A DNA stretch of 64,000 nucleotides from Bacillota bacterium (GCA_023399055.1 JAEWQV010000014.1:620001-684000); one strand, 5' to 3'. Positions 45,708 through 54,103 are shown, counted from the stretch's first letter. Numbers and translations are program-made. Notes: generated from the sequence alone by a model not told the origin.

Positions 45708-46347
45708 CCCCCCATGCAGTTTGAATTACTTTCCTATAATCACCCAAATGCTCCCGAAGTGACTTGATATGGGTATCTACCGTACGTGTATCACCATAAT
45801 AGTCATATCCCCAGACCTTATTCAACAGTTGCTCCCTACTAAGGACCAGTCTTTCATTCTGCGCAAGGTATAATAGTAAGTCAAACTCTTTGGGTGGCAG
45901 GTTAAGTGCCTTCTGACCTACCATTACTGTTCGTGAACCAGGTGAGACACTAAACTCTCCAAATACAAGTTTATCACAGGACTTTTTTCCACTACGTTTA
46001 AGCACAGCACCGATACGAGCCATCAATTCCTTTGGACTAAAGGGCTTTGGTACATAATCGTCTACACCAAGATGAAATCCCAGCAGCTTATCATATTCTT
46101 CGCTACGGGAAGTCAGCATAATAACAGGAACCTGGCTTTCCTTACGGATAACTCCCAAAGTTTCAAAACCATCAAGTTCTGGCATCATAACGTCCAATAC
46201 AACGATATCAAACTGTATGCTGTTTAATTTCTCAATTGCTTTCTGTCCATTTTCTGCCTCTTCGCACTGATATCCATCTAATTCAGCATACGTCAATACT
46301 AGTTTCCGAAGATGTATATCATCATCAACAATTAGTAATTTTGACAA
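45673..46347 (-). CDS. OmpR-family response regulator
   Basis: A 224-aa regulator with receiver (D52 in IVVLDVMMPELDG) and winged-helix output (about 125-222; NKVWGYDYYGDTRTVDTHIKSLR). It starts at TTG preceded by GAGGGGG. It forms a coupled pair with the overlapping kinase gene, and the two-component operon lies directly upstream of the DUF362/permease operon. Direct repeats upstream (46430-46475) may be an autoregulatory site. Confidence 0.93.
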   Translation of the reverse strand: MSKLLIVDDDIHLRKLVLTYAELDGYQCEEAENGQKAIEKLNSIQFDIVVLDVMMPELDGFETLGVIRKESQVPVIMLTSRSEEYDKLLGFHLGVDDYVPKPFSPKELMARIGAVLKRSGKKSCDKLVFGEFSVSPGSRTVMVGQKALNLPPKEFDLLLYLAQNERLVLSREQLLNKVWGYDYYGDTRTVDTHIKSLREHLGDYRKVIQTAWGVGYKFEYEKEL

Positions 46348-46429
46348 CCTGACCCCCTCTTTCTAAGAATACGTATCTTATTAATCTTATAATCACAATT
46401 CCGTCTCTGTCTAATCAGGTCTTCCAGTT

Positions 46430-46475
46430 GTTATGAAGTATGTTTTGTATCAGTTATGAAGTTTGTTTTGTATCA
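46430..46475. repeat. Two 23-bp direct repeats upstream of the OmpR-type regulator
   Basis: GTTATGAAGTATGTTTTGTATCA and GTTATGAAGTTTGTTTTGTATCA differ at one base and abut each other; a degenerate third copy (GTTATAATGTTTTATTA) follows. Positioned 82-130 bases before the regulator start, they could be its binding sites. Confidence 0.75.
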
Positions 46476-46530
46476 GTTATAATGTTTTATTACTGTTATG
46501 AGAATTAAATCACTGAAGATGTGCTATTAT

Positions 46531-47322
46531 TTATTTTCTATTAGTTTCAATCCAGTGAACTGCAAAATCCACAAGCTCCCTCTGATTCATGCAGGTAACC
46601 ACGGCATTGCCTATGTTTCCTTTATTCACACTTGCTAAAGCTTCAAAAGCTTCCCCTAGTTGTTCAAAATCTTCTCCGTCCACAACAAGAGTTTCATAGG
46701 TAACCCATTGCCTCATTCCATCTACTAACATGGCGCTGCTTTCTTTGGCATATCTTTTTCCAGGGTACTCTGCCCTGACATCGGCAAGATGAAGGGAAGT
46801 ATTTTTATCATATCCAACTCCAATCAAAAGCACCTTGCCATCTAACGCATATAATTTACCAACGGGCGAAGCTTCACCAAAAATATCACATAAGTCATGA
46901 TCCTTTATTAAATACTCTGCACTTGCTCCTTTCGCTGCAAAAGAGCGTGCCGGATGAGAACTTCTTATTGCTCCTGGCCATTTGCGAAACATTTCAGCAA
47001 CGGCACCCATTGTGTTGGTGGGTGTAATATCCTTATCATAAGCCGGCCAGTTTTCTCTGATAAACTGCCACCATTCCTTCGGTTCCTCCCAATGCACTCC
47101 TGCTTCCGGATCTAAATTCTTCCAGCTTTGAGTCGGCATCAAAAGAGTTCCTCTGTCCGTTAGTGTTTCAAGAAGTGCTTCGATAATAATCTGCGCTCCA
47201 CCACACACATATCCCAAACTTCCTAGTGAAGTATGGACAATGACATTGTCTCCTGCCTTTAATCCCAGCTCCTTAAAGCCTTTTACTAAATCTTCTTTTA
47301 ATACTATCTTCCTGTTTTCCAT
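46531..47322 (-). CDS. AAC(3)-family N-acetyltransferase
   Basis: A 263-aa protein of the antibiotic NAT family (AAC(3)/YokD type). NVIVHTSLGSLGYVCGGA near the N-terminus, LMPTQSW and the RSSHPARSFAAKG segment are characteristic. Members acetylate the 3-amino group of aminoglycosides, though many chromosomal ones have unknown substrates. AAGGA lies ten bases before the ATG. It sits between the regulator repeats and a coiled-coil gene. Confidence 0.9.
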   Translation of the reverse strand: MENRKIVLKEDLVKGFKELGLKAGDNVIVHTSLGSLGYVCGGAQIIIEALLETLTDRGTLLMPTQSWKNLDPEAGVHWEEPKEWWQFIRENWPAYDKDITPTNTMGAVAEMFRKWPGAIRSSHPARSFAAKGASAEYLIKDHDLCDIFGEASPVGKLYALDGKVLLIGVGYDKNTSLHLADVRAEYPGKRYAKESSAMLVDGMRQWVTYETLVVDGEDFEQLGEAFEALASVNKGNIGNAVVTCMNQRELVDFAVHWIETNRK

Positions 47323-47380
47323 AGGTTAATAATCCTTATCACTATATGTATTTTCATGGTTAACATAACATGCTATTGAC

Positions 47381-48322
47381 TTATATTGATGAATTCATAA
47401 TTAAATCATTCAAAATTGCTTTATCTTTCGTGAGGCTTTTATCTGCAGCATTGAGCATAGACGTCAATTGACTAATAACCTGCTCGATCTTACCTTTGGT
47501 ATTCTGTACCTGTGTTTGTGATTGATTAATTCTATCCAATACCGCCCAATCTGCAAACAATCCGTCAAAAAAATAGTCTGCAAAGTACAAAAATCCATCA
47601 ATACTAACTTGCATATCCGCAGAGATTTTCACGTCGGTTAATTCTGTTTTAAAACGGTTTAACTGTACCTGCAAATTCTCAACCTGCTGTTGCGCATCAT
47701 CCAGATGCCCATGTTTCGCCATATCAGAAATGAACCCACCTCCCAGAAGGTCCCAAGTACCCCAGCCCTCTGCGCTATCAAGGCTAGACAGAATACTATT
47801 AACGGTCGCAAGTGCTGACTGTCCGGCACTAAGTGCTTCTTGAATTTCTTTCCTCTGCCCCTCCAGATAGGCAATGTGTACTTCTAACCGAAGAATATCG
47901 TCTGACTCTTTCGTACCAAGGGATTTAATGGCCTGCATCTTATCCTTCAGCGTCTGCTCATATTGCTGCTCGCATTCGAACAGTGCACTAAGCTCTGCCT
48001 TATAACGTTTAATATCTTCCTCAACCGCATTCAGTTCACATGCTGCAACGTCATACTTAACGCTGGCAGCATAGGCTTCTTCGCGCTCTTTATCTAACTT
48101 TTCATCCATCTTGCCAATGACTCCATAGAAGAAGGCGGTTAAACTACGACCTTCCAGACGTTCCACATCGGCTTGCTCTTCTAACTTACATTCTTTAAGC
48201 GTATTGACTTTGTCTTGCAAAGCCTCACGCTGTATGTATAATTCTTTTAGCTTGGACTCTATATGCTTTTTTTGTTCAACTTGCAGCCGAAGAAGCTGCA
48301 TTTTTTCATTATAATATGACAT
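47381..48322 (-). CDS. Coiled-coil protein of unknown function
   Basis: A 313-aa protein dominated by heptad-like charged helices (about 1-150 and 200-305), with a Gly/Trp-containing middle (SAEGWGTWDLLGGGFISDMAKH near 200). No signal peptide or membrane helix. AAGGAG precedes the ATG. No family recognised. A scaffold or phage-shock-like role is possible but not supported by any motif. Confidence 0.8.
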   Translation of the reverse strand: MSYYNEKMQLLRLQVEQKKHIESKLKELYIQREALQDKVNTLKECKLEEQADVERLEGRSLTAFFYGVIGKMDEKLDKEREEAYAASVKYDVAACELNAVEEDIKRYKAELSALFECEQQYEQTLKDKMQAIKSLGTKESDDILRLEVHIAYLEGQRKEIQEALSAGQSALATVNSILSSLDSAEGWGTWDLLGGGFISDMAKHGHLDDAQQQVENLQVQLNRFKTELTDVKISADMQVSIDGFLYFADYFFDGLFADWAVLDRINQSQTQVQNTKGKIEQVISQLTSMLNAADKSLTKDKAILNDLIMNSSI

Positions 48323-48398
48323 AATTGACTCCTTTTGATTCTCAACTAAATTTCGTTCTCCTTAGTTTACCCTAAATAAATGTAATGATAAAATGCTT

Positions 48399-49322
48399 TT
48401 ATTTGTCGGCAAGCGACCTAAATATCTCATTACACCATTCTGGCAATCTTTTAGCAAACCACTCTTCATTTCTCCATAAATCATGATGTAAAACAATTCC
48501 TAGCAAAATCTGTAGCGCAAAGTAATAATCAATTTCTCTTCTATTTACTTTATATCCTCTAAACTCTTCATAAGCCTTGATTGTACTCATTTTGCATTTT
48601 TCATCAGTAACAAAACTATATACACTTCCAAAATCCAATAAAGGATTGCTATATCCCAGAAGTGAAAAATCAATTGGTACCAACCCATCCTCAGTAATTA
48701 ATATATTTGATAGCGATAAATCTGAATGTATAAGAATATGTTCAGACTCCGATTGTTTTAATTTGTCCCCGATTAATTCCAATGTAGCAGACATTGTTCT
48801 ATAATATTTTTTATCAATCTTTTCGTTTTCAGAATAACTTGATATAAGTTCTATTAAATTCCTGCACATATCCTGATTATAATTAAGAAAACTATCTGCC
48901 TGATATCCTTTAGCTGTCGCATGCATTTTTCCTATCATTACACCTAATTCACAGCCGAAATTTTCCGTTAAATCATTCTTATTCACAATCCTGCCAGGTA
49001 ACCAGGTGAGCATGGTCGCTGGCGTTCCATCCTTAAGTACTGTAACTAAATTATTTTCAATATTTCTTATGGGAGACTGTACATTCATACCACGCTCTTT
49101 TAAATGCTCTATAAATTTAAGTTCCTCCTCATGGATTTTAATTATATCTGCTCCTTCATAACGCCATGTGGTATTAAATCCACTTTTTGATTTATGTACT
49201 CTCAATAAATATTTATTATCAATACAATACGTTATGTTTTCATTATGACGAATTAATTCAATTTTTGCGCAAGGTAAGCCATATCGTACGGATACCTCAT
49301 TTAACAAATCAGCTTCTGTCAC
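48399..49322 (-). CDS. Aminoglycoside phosphotransferase-like kinase
   Basis: A 307-aa APH/choline-kinase-like enzyme. The Brenner motif HSDLSLSNIL (near 200) and the metal site PIDFSLLGYSNPLLDFGSV (near 220) are intact. It starts at GTG after GGAGG. Family members phosphorylate small molecules including aminoglycosides, homoserine or choline; the substrate here is open. Confidence 0.88.
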   Translation of the reverse strand: MTEADLLNEVSVRYGLPCAKIELIRHNENITYCIDNKYLLRVHKSKSGFNTTWRYEGADIIKIHEEELKFIEHLKERGMNVQSPIRNIENNLVTVLKDGTPATMLTWLPGRIVNKNDLTENFGCELGVMIGKMHATAKGYQADSFLNYNQDMCRNLIELISSYSENEKIDKKYYRTMSATLELIGDKLKQSESEHILIHSDLSLSNILITEDGLVPIDFSLLGYSNPLLDFGSVYSFVTDEKCKMSTIKAYEEFRGYKVNRREIDYYFALQILLGIVLHHDLWRNEEWFAKRLPEWCNEIFRSLADK

Positions 49323-49483
49323 ATCACACCTCCAAAAAAACTAAATTTAATTACCAATTTCCAATTACTTGGTAGCTTTAACATATTTACTATATTCTGG
49401 GATAATCATCAATTCGATATGTCTGTATATACCCTATATCTATACCCTCATTTTATGACTTTCAATTATATTCAAATAGCAGG

Positions 49484-49957
49484 TTATAAATATTTGTGTA
49501 ATAACTCTTTAGGGATATGACAATAGTCATTAGGGCACCTACCTAATCTATCTTGATGTTCATCTGCACTTTTAACATAATTCATAAGCGGAAGGACTTC
49601 CACTACAATTTTGTCCCTATCTGCTCTTTTTGTTATATAATTCTGGGCATCTTCCAAATGTGAAGACACTTTACTATATACGCCTGTACGATATTTTTTT
49701 CCCACATCATTACCTTGTTTATTCACACTGTAAGGATCTATAATCTCAAAAAAATAATCCATTAGTTGAGAAACCGTTACAATTTCAGAGTCAAATTCTG
49801 TTTTTACGCATTCAGCATAACCATCATACTCACTTTCGAGAGTACTTGAATAACCATTTGCTCGTCCTGCTTGAGTATTTACAACGCCTTTTAACGTTTT
49901 GATAAATGCTTGTACACCCCAAAGACAGCCCCCTGCAAAATATATTGTTTCAACCAT
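49484..49957 (-). CDS. msrA: Peptide methionine sulfoxide reductase A
   Basis: A 157-aa MsrA that reduces methionine-S-sulfoxide. The active-site motif reads AGGCLWGV rather than the usual GGCFWG, so the nucleophilic Cys is kept but Phe is replaced by Leu. The conserved substrate-side motif EHQDRLGRCPNDYCH is present. It is the last gene of the cassette-like series; a conserved repeat (50051-50075) lies upstream and a degenerate match follows its stop. Confidence 0.9.
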   Translation of the reverse strand: MVETIYFAGGCLWGVQAFIKTLKGVVNTQAGRANGYSSTLESEYDGYAECVKTEFDSEIVTVSQLMDYFFEIIDPYSVNKQGNDVGKKYRTGVYSKVSSHLEDAQNYITKRADRDKIVVEVLPLMNYVKSADEHQDRLGRCPNDYCHIPKELLHKYL

Positions 49958-50050
49958 AGTTTTCCCCTATCTTCTTTCTTCAAATATAATAATCAGTAGT
50001 TCGATTAGACAATAAATGTTGCATTTTACTACGTATTGATAGAAATGTAT

Positions 50051-50075
50051 TATAAATATAATATAATGGGAAGTT
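50051..50075 (-). repeat. Cassette-boundary repeat A
   Basis: AACTTCCCATTATATTATATTTATA on the minus strand, with a 5-base ATATA insertion relative to the other copies, 21 bases after the stop at 50097. Confidence 0.7.
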
Positions 50076-50096
50076 GGCTGATTGGATAATTGCTAA

Positions 50097-50561
50097 TTAT
50101 ATTGCTACAATTGGAACAAAATTATCAGTTAGATGATATCCCATCTTTACTCTAAATATTTTTGGTGTTAACACATGAGACATTGTATAGCGTGTAGTTA
50201 TATCATTTTCAGCAGTTGATATTTCAAAGCAACCGCTTTCAATAACCCATTTATGAATTTGTTCTTTAGTAATATTACAATCTTCCTCAGTGTCCTTTGA
50301 CGTTGCAACAGCATATAAACCTCCAGGAAAATCTACTAATTTATATTTATCAAAGTTGTCATAATTGTCAGGGACTGCAAAAACCCATTCCATAGATTTT
50401 TCTTTCTCGTTATACCACATAAAGTCACGAGGTGTAATATAATGACTTACGTCTATTTCCGACCACCATTTATCAAACGCCTCAAGTTCCTCCATATTAG
50501 TTATTGCTCCTGAGCTTACCACTTTTAATTGGGGTATTTTGATTATTCTTATATTCTGCAT
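50097..50561 (-). CDS. GyrI-like effector-binding domain protein
   Basis: A 154-aa stand-alone effector-binding domain of the AraC/GyrI type (LKVVSSGAITNMEELEAF, YAVATSKDTEEDC, WVIESGCFE). No DNA-binding domain. GAGAGGAT precedes the ATG. It lies in the same cassette-like unit as a decayed gene (50646-50943). Related stand-alone and AraC-fused domains occur at 29-32.5 kb. Ligand unknown. Confidence 0.8.
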   Translation of the reverse strand: MQNIRIIKIPQLKVVSSGAITNMEELEAFDKWWSEIDVSHYITPRDFMWYNEKEKSMEWVFAVPDNYDNFDKYKLVDFPGGLYAVATSKDTEEDCNITKEQIHKWVIESGCFEISTAENDITTRYTMSHVLTPKIFRVKMGYHLTDNFVPIVAI

Positions 50562-50645
50562 GTAAATATCCTCTCATTCAATTGTTTTGATATGCTTAAT
50601 TCGTATTGATTATCGAGAGCTAATTGTTTTCTAATCATCCATTAT

Positions 50646-50943
50646 ATTAACAATAAAGCCTTTCCACCTAATTCAACAAGATAGATTTTTTGCATTCGAT
50701 CCCATCATTCCAGATTGGACGGCATTACGACGTGACCCATTGCTCTTTATCCCATAGCCCATAGATAGCAATCAATCTCTCAATTTCTGATACGCTGGCA
50801 GATAATTGTAATCGGAAACCAAAACCTCCCGATTGCTTATAATGGCTTTCAGAACAATTTCGTCAGAGTCTTCATCGGCAATGATTTCAAGTTCTGTTTC
50901 CGTTTTTAATTGAATTCTATAATAATAACGATTATTTCTTCAT
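50646..50943 (-). pseudogene. Decayed small gene with poly-A frameshift, in-frame stop and second frameshift
   Basis: A start with a binding site (AGAGGAATACAT then ATG at 50943) is followed by one extra A in an AAA run; removing it restores MKNNRYYYRIQLKTETEL and a long open stretch through LPAYQKLRD. A TGA then interrupts, and the same frame continues GYGIKSNGSRRNAVQSGMM before another shift leads to MQKIYLVELGGKALL. The pieces read like one small protein of unknown function found in Clostridia. The three lesions make it a pseudogene. Confidence 0.65.
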
Positions 50944-50969
50944 ATGTATTCCTCTATGTTTACCCTGGT

Positions 50970-50987
50970 AGTGTCAAATCTGACACT
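50970..50987. repeat. Short perfect hairpin
   Basis: AGTGTCA and TGACACT flank AATC, upstream of the decayed gene. No T-tract follows, so its role is unclear. Confidence 0.4.
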
Positions 50988-51029
50988 CCTGTCCTCGTAC
51001 CACGATGTTTAAGCTAAAAACTATGGTTT

Positions 51030-51049
51030 TTAAATATAATGGGCAGTTC
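51030..51049 (-). repeat. Cassette-boundary repeat B
   Basis: GAACTGCCCATTATATTTAA on the minus strand, 38 bases after the DUF89 stop at 51087. Confidence 0.75.
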
Positions 51050-51086
51050 ACGATATTCTAGAAAATTCATTTTTCTTTCATTAATC

Positions 51087-51959
51087 TTATAGTTTTTTTC
51101 CATTTCTCATACAAATCATCTTCATTTCTGGAACTCCGATATTCATTGCAATCATGCTACATTTTGTCATTAGCAGAAAATAAATATTTTTATTCTCATT
51201 GCTTAAACATTCATAGTTTGCTTGTCCTTTTGCAATTACAATATCTGCGTTTTTGTAAATTTCCTGAAACCTTTTTGAAGTTCTGTATAAAACAGTTCCC
51301 ATTGAAGAATCCCCATTACTTATGATGGTTGCATGATCGTCAATACCAACGAAGTAAGCATCTTCTTCTACTGAATCATTTACGACTGCTTCTCCTCTTG
51401 TGCCAAAGAACACCTGACAAGATGGATTTAATTCTTTGATTTTCTTAATTAAAATCTTATCAAGACAGATTTCACCACAATTATCTCCCAAATAAAGAAT
51501 TGTAGCTGCATTACCAATTTCCTGTATCAGAAGATTTGAATGGTTAATCTCCAACTGTTCTTCTTTTAATCGTGTAAAGCTAGTTTCAATGTCAGAAAGT
51601 AACAGATTATGAATTGGATTAAAGTCAATCATATTTCCTATAATTGCATATTTGATAGCTTCTATAAATGAATTTTCAACTCCATTTATCTCCCGTTCTA
51701 AGTCAGGAATCTGCTCCAAAAACATTTTATTGTACTGTACTCTGGTTTCTTTATACGGATCTTCATTCCCTATTTCTTTCTTTAGTAAAACAAAAATCTC
51801 TCCAATCACTTCTGGTGTTGAAGATGTCTTAAAATCAACCTGACTTAGATATGTAAAAGTTTTTCTTAGTAATTGTTCTTTATCCTCTAATCCAACCATG
51901 GTTGCAACCTTTATTGCTTGATTGACTATGCATGGTAAGCAGTTTTCTTGTATTTTCAT
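51087..51959 (-). CDS. DUF89 / ARMT1-like metal-dependent phosphatase
   Basis: A 290-aa protein of the DUF89 family (damage-control phosphatases). The N-terminal MKIQENCLPCIVNQAIKV, the central LGDNCGEICLDKILIK and VIAKGQANYECLS are signature regions, with Asp/Asn ligands for a metal. The enzyme class hydrolyses sugar or nucleotide phosphates formed as side products. GGAG precedes the ATG. It forms one complete cassette-like unit between repeats B and C. Confidence 0.9.
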   Translation of the reverse strand: MKIQENCLPCIVNQAIKVATMVGLEDKEQLLRKTFTYLSQVDFKTSSTPEVIGEIFVLLKKEIGNEDPYKETRVQYNKMFLEQIPDLEREINGVENSFIEAIKYAIIGNMIDFNPIHNLLLSDIETSFTRLKEEQLEINHSNLLIQEIGNAATILYLGDNCGEICLDKILIKKIKELNPSCQVFFGTRGEAVVNDSVEEDAYFVGIDDHATIISNGDSSMGTVLYRTSKRFQEIYKNADIVIAKGQANYECLSNENKNIYFLLMTKCSMIAMNIGVPEMKMICMRNGKKL

Positions 51960-51993
51960 ATATGTTTTTCTCCATAAAGACTATATTATTTAT

Positions 51994-52035
51994 TTAACTT
52001 ACATTACTTCCTAAACATAATGGGAAGTTCGTTAA
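51994..52035. repeat. Cassette-boundary repeat C with attC-like dyad
   Basis: The core AACTTCCCATTATGTTTA (minus strand, 52029-52012) sits within a longer dyad: TTAAC, ACTTCC, an 11-base core, GGAAGT and GTTAA in symmetrical order. It ends two bases from the stop codon at 52037. This is the best-formed of the six copies. Confidence 0.7.
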
Positions 52036-52036
52036 T

Positions 52037-52356
52037 TTATATACAGCTATCTATTTCATTGATAACTTTACAATCACTTCCTAATTCTAATTTCAGTCTT
52101 TGATATGCAACGTTGGCTCTATTTATAAAATCTTGCTTCTGTTCATATGTCCAAGGAGAAGGATTTGACGGACAGTCCCAATCAAGATATCCATGATATA
52201 TATTTTCAAGATCATTCAATTCCATAATTAAATCCTTTGATATAGGTAACATTTCATTATCTACAGGATAATTAAATTTTTTACGAGCATTATCAATTAC
52301 TGACCACAAACAGGTCCCCCCATGTTCAAACCAATACTTAATATGTATTTTGTCAT
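52037..52356 (-). pseudogene. Small gene of unknown function, frameshifted at the start
   Basis: The open frame from a TTG at 52309 codes for 90 aa (MWSVIDNARKKFNYPVDNEM to NEIDSCI), but the frame extends upstream without stop as IHIKYWFEHGGTCL, which reads like genuine protein. AGGTGAATAT and an ATG at 52356 lie in the other frame; one A missing from the CAAAAT run would join them. I infer a single-base frameshift at codon 3 or 4. Without the frameshift it would be about 107 aa, soluble, with a WDCPSNPSPWT segment. No family recognised. Confidence 0.55.
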
Positions 52357-52421
52357 ATATTCACCTACCAAAATAAATTATATAATAATATCACGAGTTA
52401 TTAAAATACCTATCCATTTAA

Positions 52422-52439
52422 ATAAACATAATGGAAGTT
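52422..52439 (-). repeat. Cassette-boundary repeat D
   Basis: AAACTTCCATTATGTTTAT on the minus strand (one C shorter than the consensus), 23 bases after the GNAT stop at 52462. Confidence 0.7.
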
Positions 52440-52461
52440 TGATGTTACCAACGATGGCGAA

Positions 52462-52926
52462 CTATGCTTCTTTTGACTTCATCATCAGACATTCACTGAT
52501 ACCTTTTCTATATAAATCAGGTATTTCACCAATTTCAGTATATCCTAATCTTTCATACAATCTTTTTGCACTTGAATTAAAATCAGCTACAACCAAAAAT
52601 AGCTTTGAATAATCGGTAAAATATTCGTTCTCAACAAACCTTAAGAGAACTTCCCCTATTCCCTGACCACGATTTTCGCTTTTCACGGCAACAATATGTA
52701 TATAAGGGAAAGAATGAAAAATTCCATTTTTAATTACCCATATAAATCCTTTGCAATGATTATATTCTACTGCAACATATATTTCATTTTTACAAAATCC
52801 TTCTTCTAATGATTTACGGGCACTTCCTTTTTCTGAAAAATATCTTTTCCCCAGTTCTGAATTTACTAATGCATCCTCGCAATCATCTAAATAATCTATA
52901 CTTCCCTTTAAAATTGTTATATCCAT
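52462..52926 (-). CDS. GNAT-family N-acetyltransferase
   Basis: A 154-aa single-domain acetyltransferase. VAVKSENRGQGIGEVLLRFVE contains the acetyl-CoA loop (about 85-95) and SAKRLYERLGYTEIGEIPD is the usual C-terminal motif. GGGGGATG precedes the ATG. It is one complete cassette-like unit between repeats D and E. Substrate unknown; RimI-like or amino-acid acetyltransferase is possible. Confidence 0.9.
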   Translation of the reverse strand: MDITILKGSIDYLDDCEDALVNSELGKRYFSEKGSARKSLEEGFCKNEIYVAVEYNHCKGFIWVIKNGIFHSFPYIHIVAVKSENRGQGIGEVLLRFVENEYFTDYSKLFLVVADFNSSAKRLYERLGYTEIGEIPDLYRKGISECLMMKSKEA

Positions 52927-53000
52927 AATACATCCCCCGTTAATCTTAAATTTCGTTCATAGTCTAAACCAAGAGCGTATATCAAACTCAATTCATACAA

Positions 53001-53021
53001 CTTATAAACATAATGGGAAGT
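53001..53021 (-). repeat. Cassette-boundary repeat E
   Basis: AACTTCCCATTATGTTTATAA on the minus strand, the consensus form, flanked by an AACTT/AAGTT dyad (52998-53021), 18 bases after the GIY-YIG stop at 53039. Confidence 0.8.
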
Positions 53022-53043
53022 TAAATAACATATGTTATTTAAC
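53018..53043. repeat. Perfect 26-bp palindrome spanning a stop codon
   Basis: AGTTAAATAACAT followed by its exact complement ATGTTATTTAACT. It contains the TAA stop of the GIY-YIG gene (53039-53041) and abuts repeat E. Confidence 0.85.
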
Positions 53044-53866
53044 TCCTTATCTCTTCTAGCCCTTTAAAAAACTTCCAACCATTTTCAGATAATCCGGTAA
53101 TCAAGTCAGCAGGAGCCGAAGGTGACTTAAATGCCAAATTCACTTGAGTTATATACTTTCCATCTACTTCTTTTACTTTCTCATTTTCTATGTAACTATC
53201 TATTACTTCGTTTCCTCGATTATAGTGATTTTTGTCTTTCCATATTTTCGTTGTTTCTGGAGGTCTTTTAATCTCACTTCCTGCAGTTAATATAAATTTT
53301 CCGTCCTTAATAAACAATTTAGCATTATGCTTCGCTGGCGGATAATAGTATCTTAAAGGTTCATTCGTAATCACTTGCTCGTCAATATCAATTCCTTCTG
53401 CACTTAGTAGAAACTCTATTTGCTTAATAAAGGATTCAAGATTTGGAAAATCATAAACACTAACATTTGGCTTATTAAGTCTTAAATCTTTATTTGTTAA
53501 GACATAGCTACTTTTCTTAAATCGTTGTATAAACTTATACTCCATATAATCAATTGACAGCTTATCAAAGCTGTTATTATCGGTGACAAATAAAATAGCA
53601 TAAGACCAAAATTCTTTCCCTCTAACATGTTCATCTATTCTTTGTATACCATTAACTGATTGTCCAATATAAACAAGATTTTCACCTTCACTGTCGTTAA
53701 ATAGAAAGTAGATGGCATAGTTCATTGAACAAGGTAATTCATAGACTTGCTTATAACTTTCTCGTGTAAAATAAAATGCTTTAATTTGGTTTGTCCGATC
53801 TTGGTACATCTTTAGATTTGCCGCATTATCAATATCTGGATATAAGTATGTTATTGTTTTCTGCAT
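53039..53866 (-). CDS. GIY-YIG nuclease-domain protein with DUF4357-like tail
   Basis: A 275-aa soluble protein. A GIY-YIG domain spans about 45-135 (NLVYIGQSVNGIQRIDEH, then YMEYKFIQRF with the conserved Glu), a fold that cleaves or binds DNA. The C-terminal 60 residues (FKSPSAPADLITGLSENGWK) match the DUF4357-like wing seen with such nucleases. GAGGAGGT precedes the ATG. It is one unit between repeats E and F. Whether it acts on the array itself is unknown. Confidence 0.85.
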   Translation of the reverse strand: MQKTITYLYPDIDNAANLKMYQDRTNQIKAFYFTRESYKQVYELPCSMNYAIYFLFNDSEGENLVYIGQSVNGIQRIDEHVRGKEFWSYAILFVTDNNSFDKLSIDYMEYKFIQRFKKSSYVLTNKDLRLNKPNVSVYDFPNLESFIKQIEFLLSAEGIDIDEQVITNEPLRYYYPPAKHNAKLFIKDGKFILTAGSEIKRPPETTKIWKDKNHYNRGNEVIDSYIENEKVKEVDGKYITQVNLAFKSPSAPADLITGLSENGWKFFKGLEEIRS

Positions 53867-53929
53867 GATACCTCCTCATACTTGTCTGTTGTATTTGCAA
53901 GATTTATTATTTCGTAAACATGATTATAG

Positions 53930-53950
53930 TTATAAATATAATGGGAAATA
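53930..53950 (-). repeat. Cassette-boundary repeat F
   Basis: TATTTCCCATTATATTTATAA on the minus strand. It lies upstream of the GIY-YIG gene and is the first copy of the series; it lacks the leading AAC of the others. Confidence 0.65.
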
Positions 53951-54071
53951 CGATTATTTCACAATACGGAAATATTGTCGAATCACTCAATTTCGCAGTG
54001 CTTGTAATGACATTAGATTTATTATACCATATTTTGTCATTAAACAATATTATTTTATTAATTATGAAAAA

Positions 54072-54103
54072 ATAAGGAAAAGAGACTATTCTCTTTTCCT
54101 TAT
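54072..54103. terminator. Bidirectional terminator-like hairpin
   Basis: A perfect 13-base stem with a six-base loop, with A-rich and T-rich flanks on both sides. Confidence 0.6.

Noticed and set aside
48370..48400. Further cassette-boundary repeat after the APH-like gene
   Set aside because: Only a short CATTA..TTTAT similarity is seen, too weak in AT-rich DNA.
50051..53950. CRISPR array
   Set aside because: The repeated units enclose 400-1000-base gene segments, not short spacers, and no cas genes are present.
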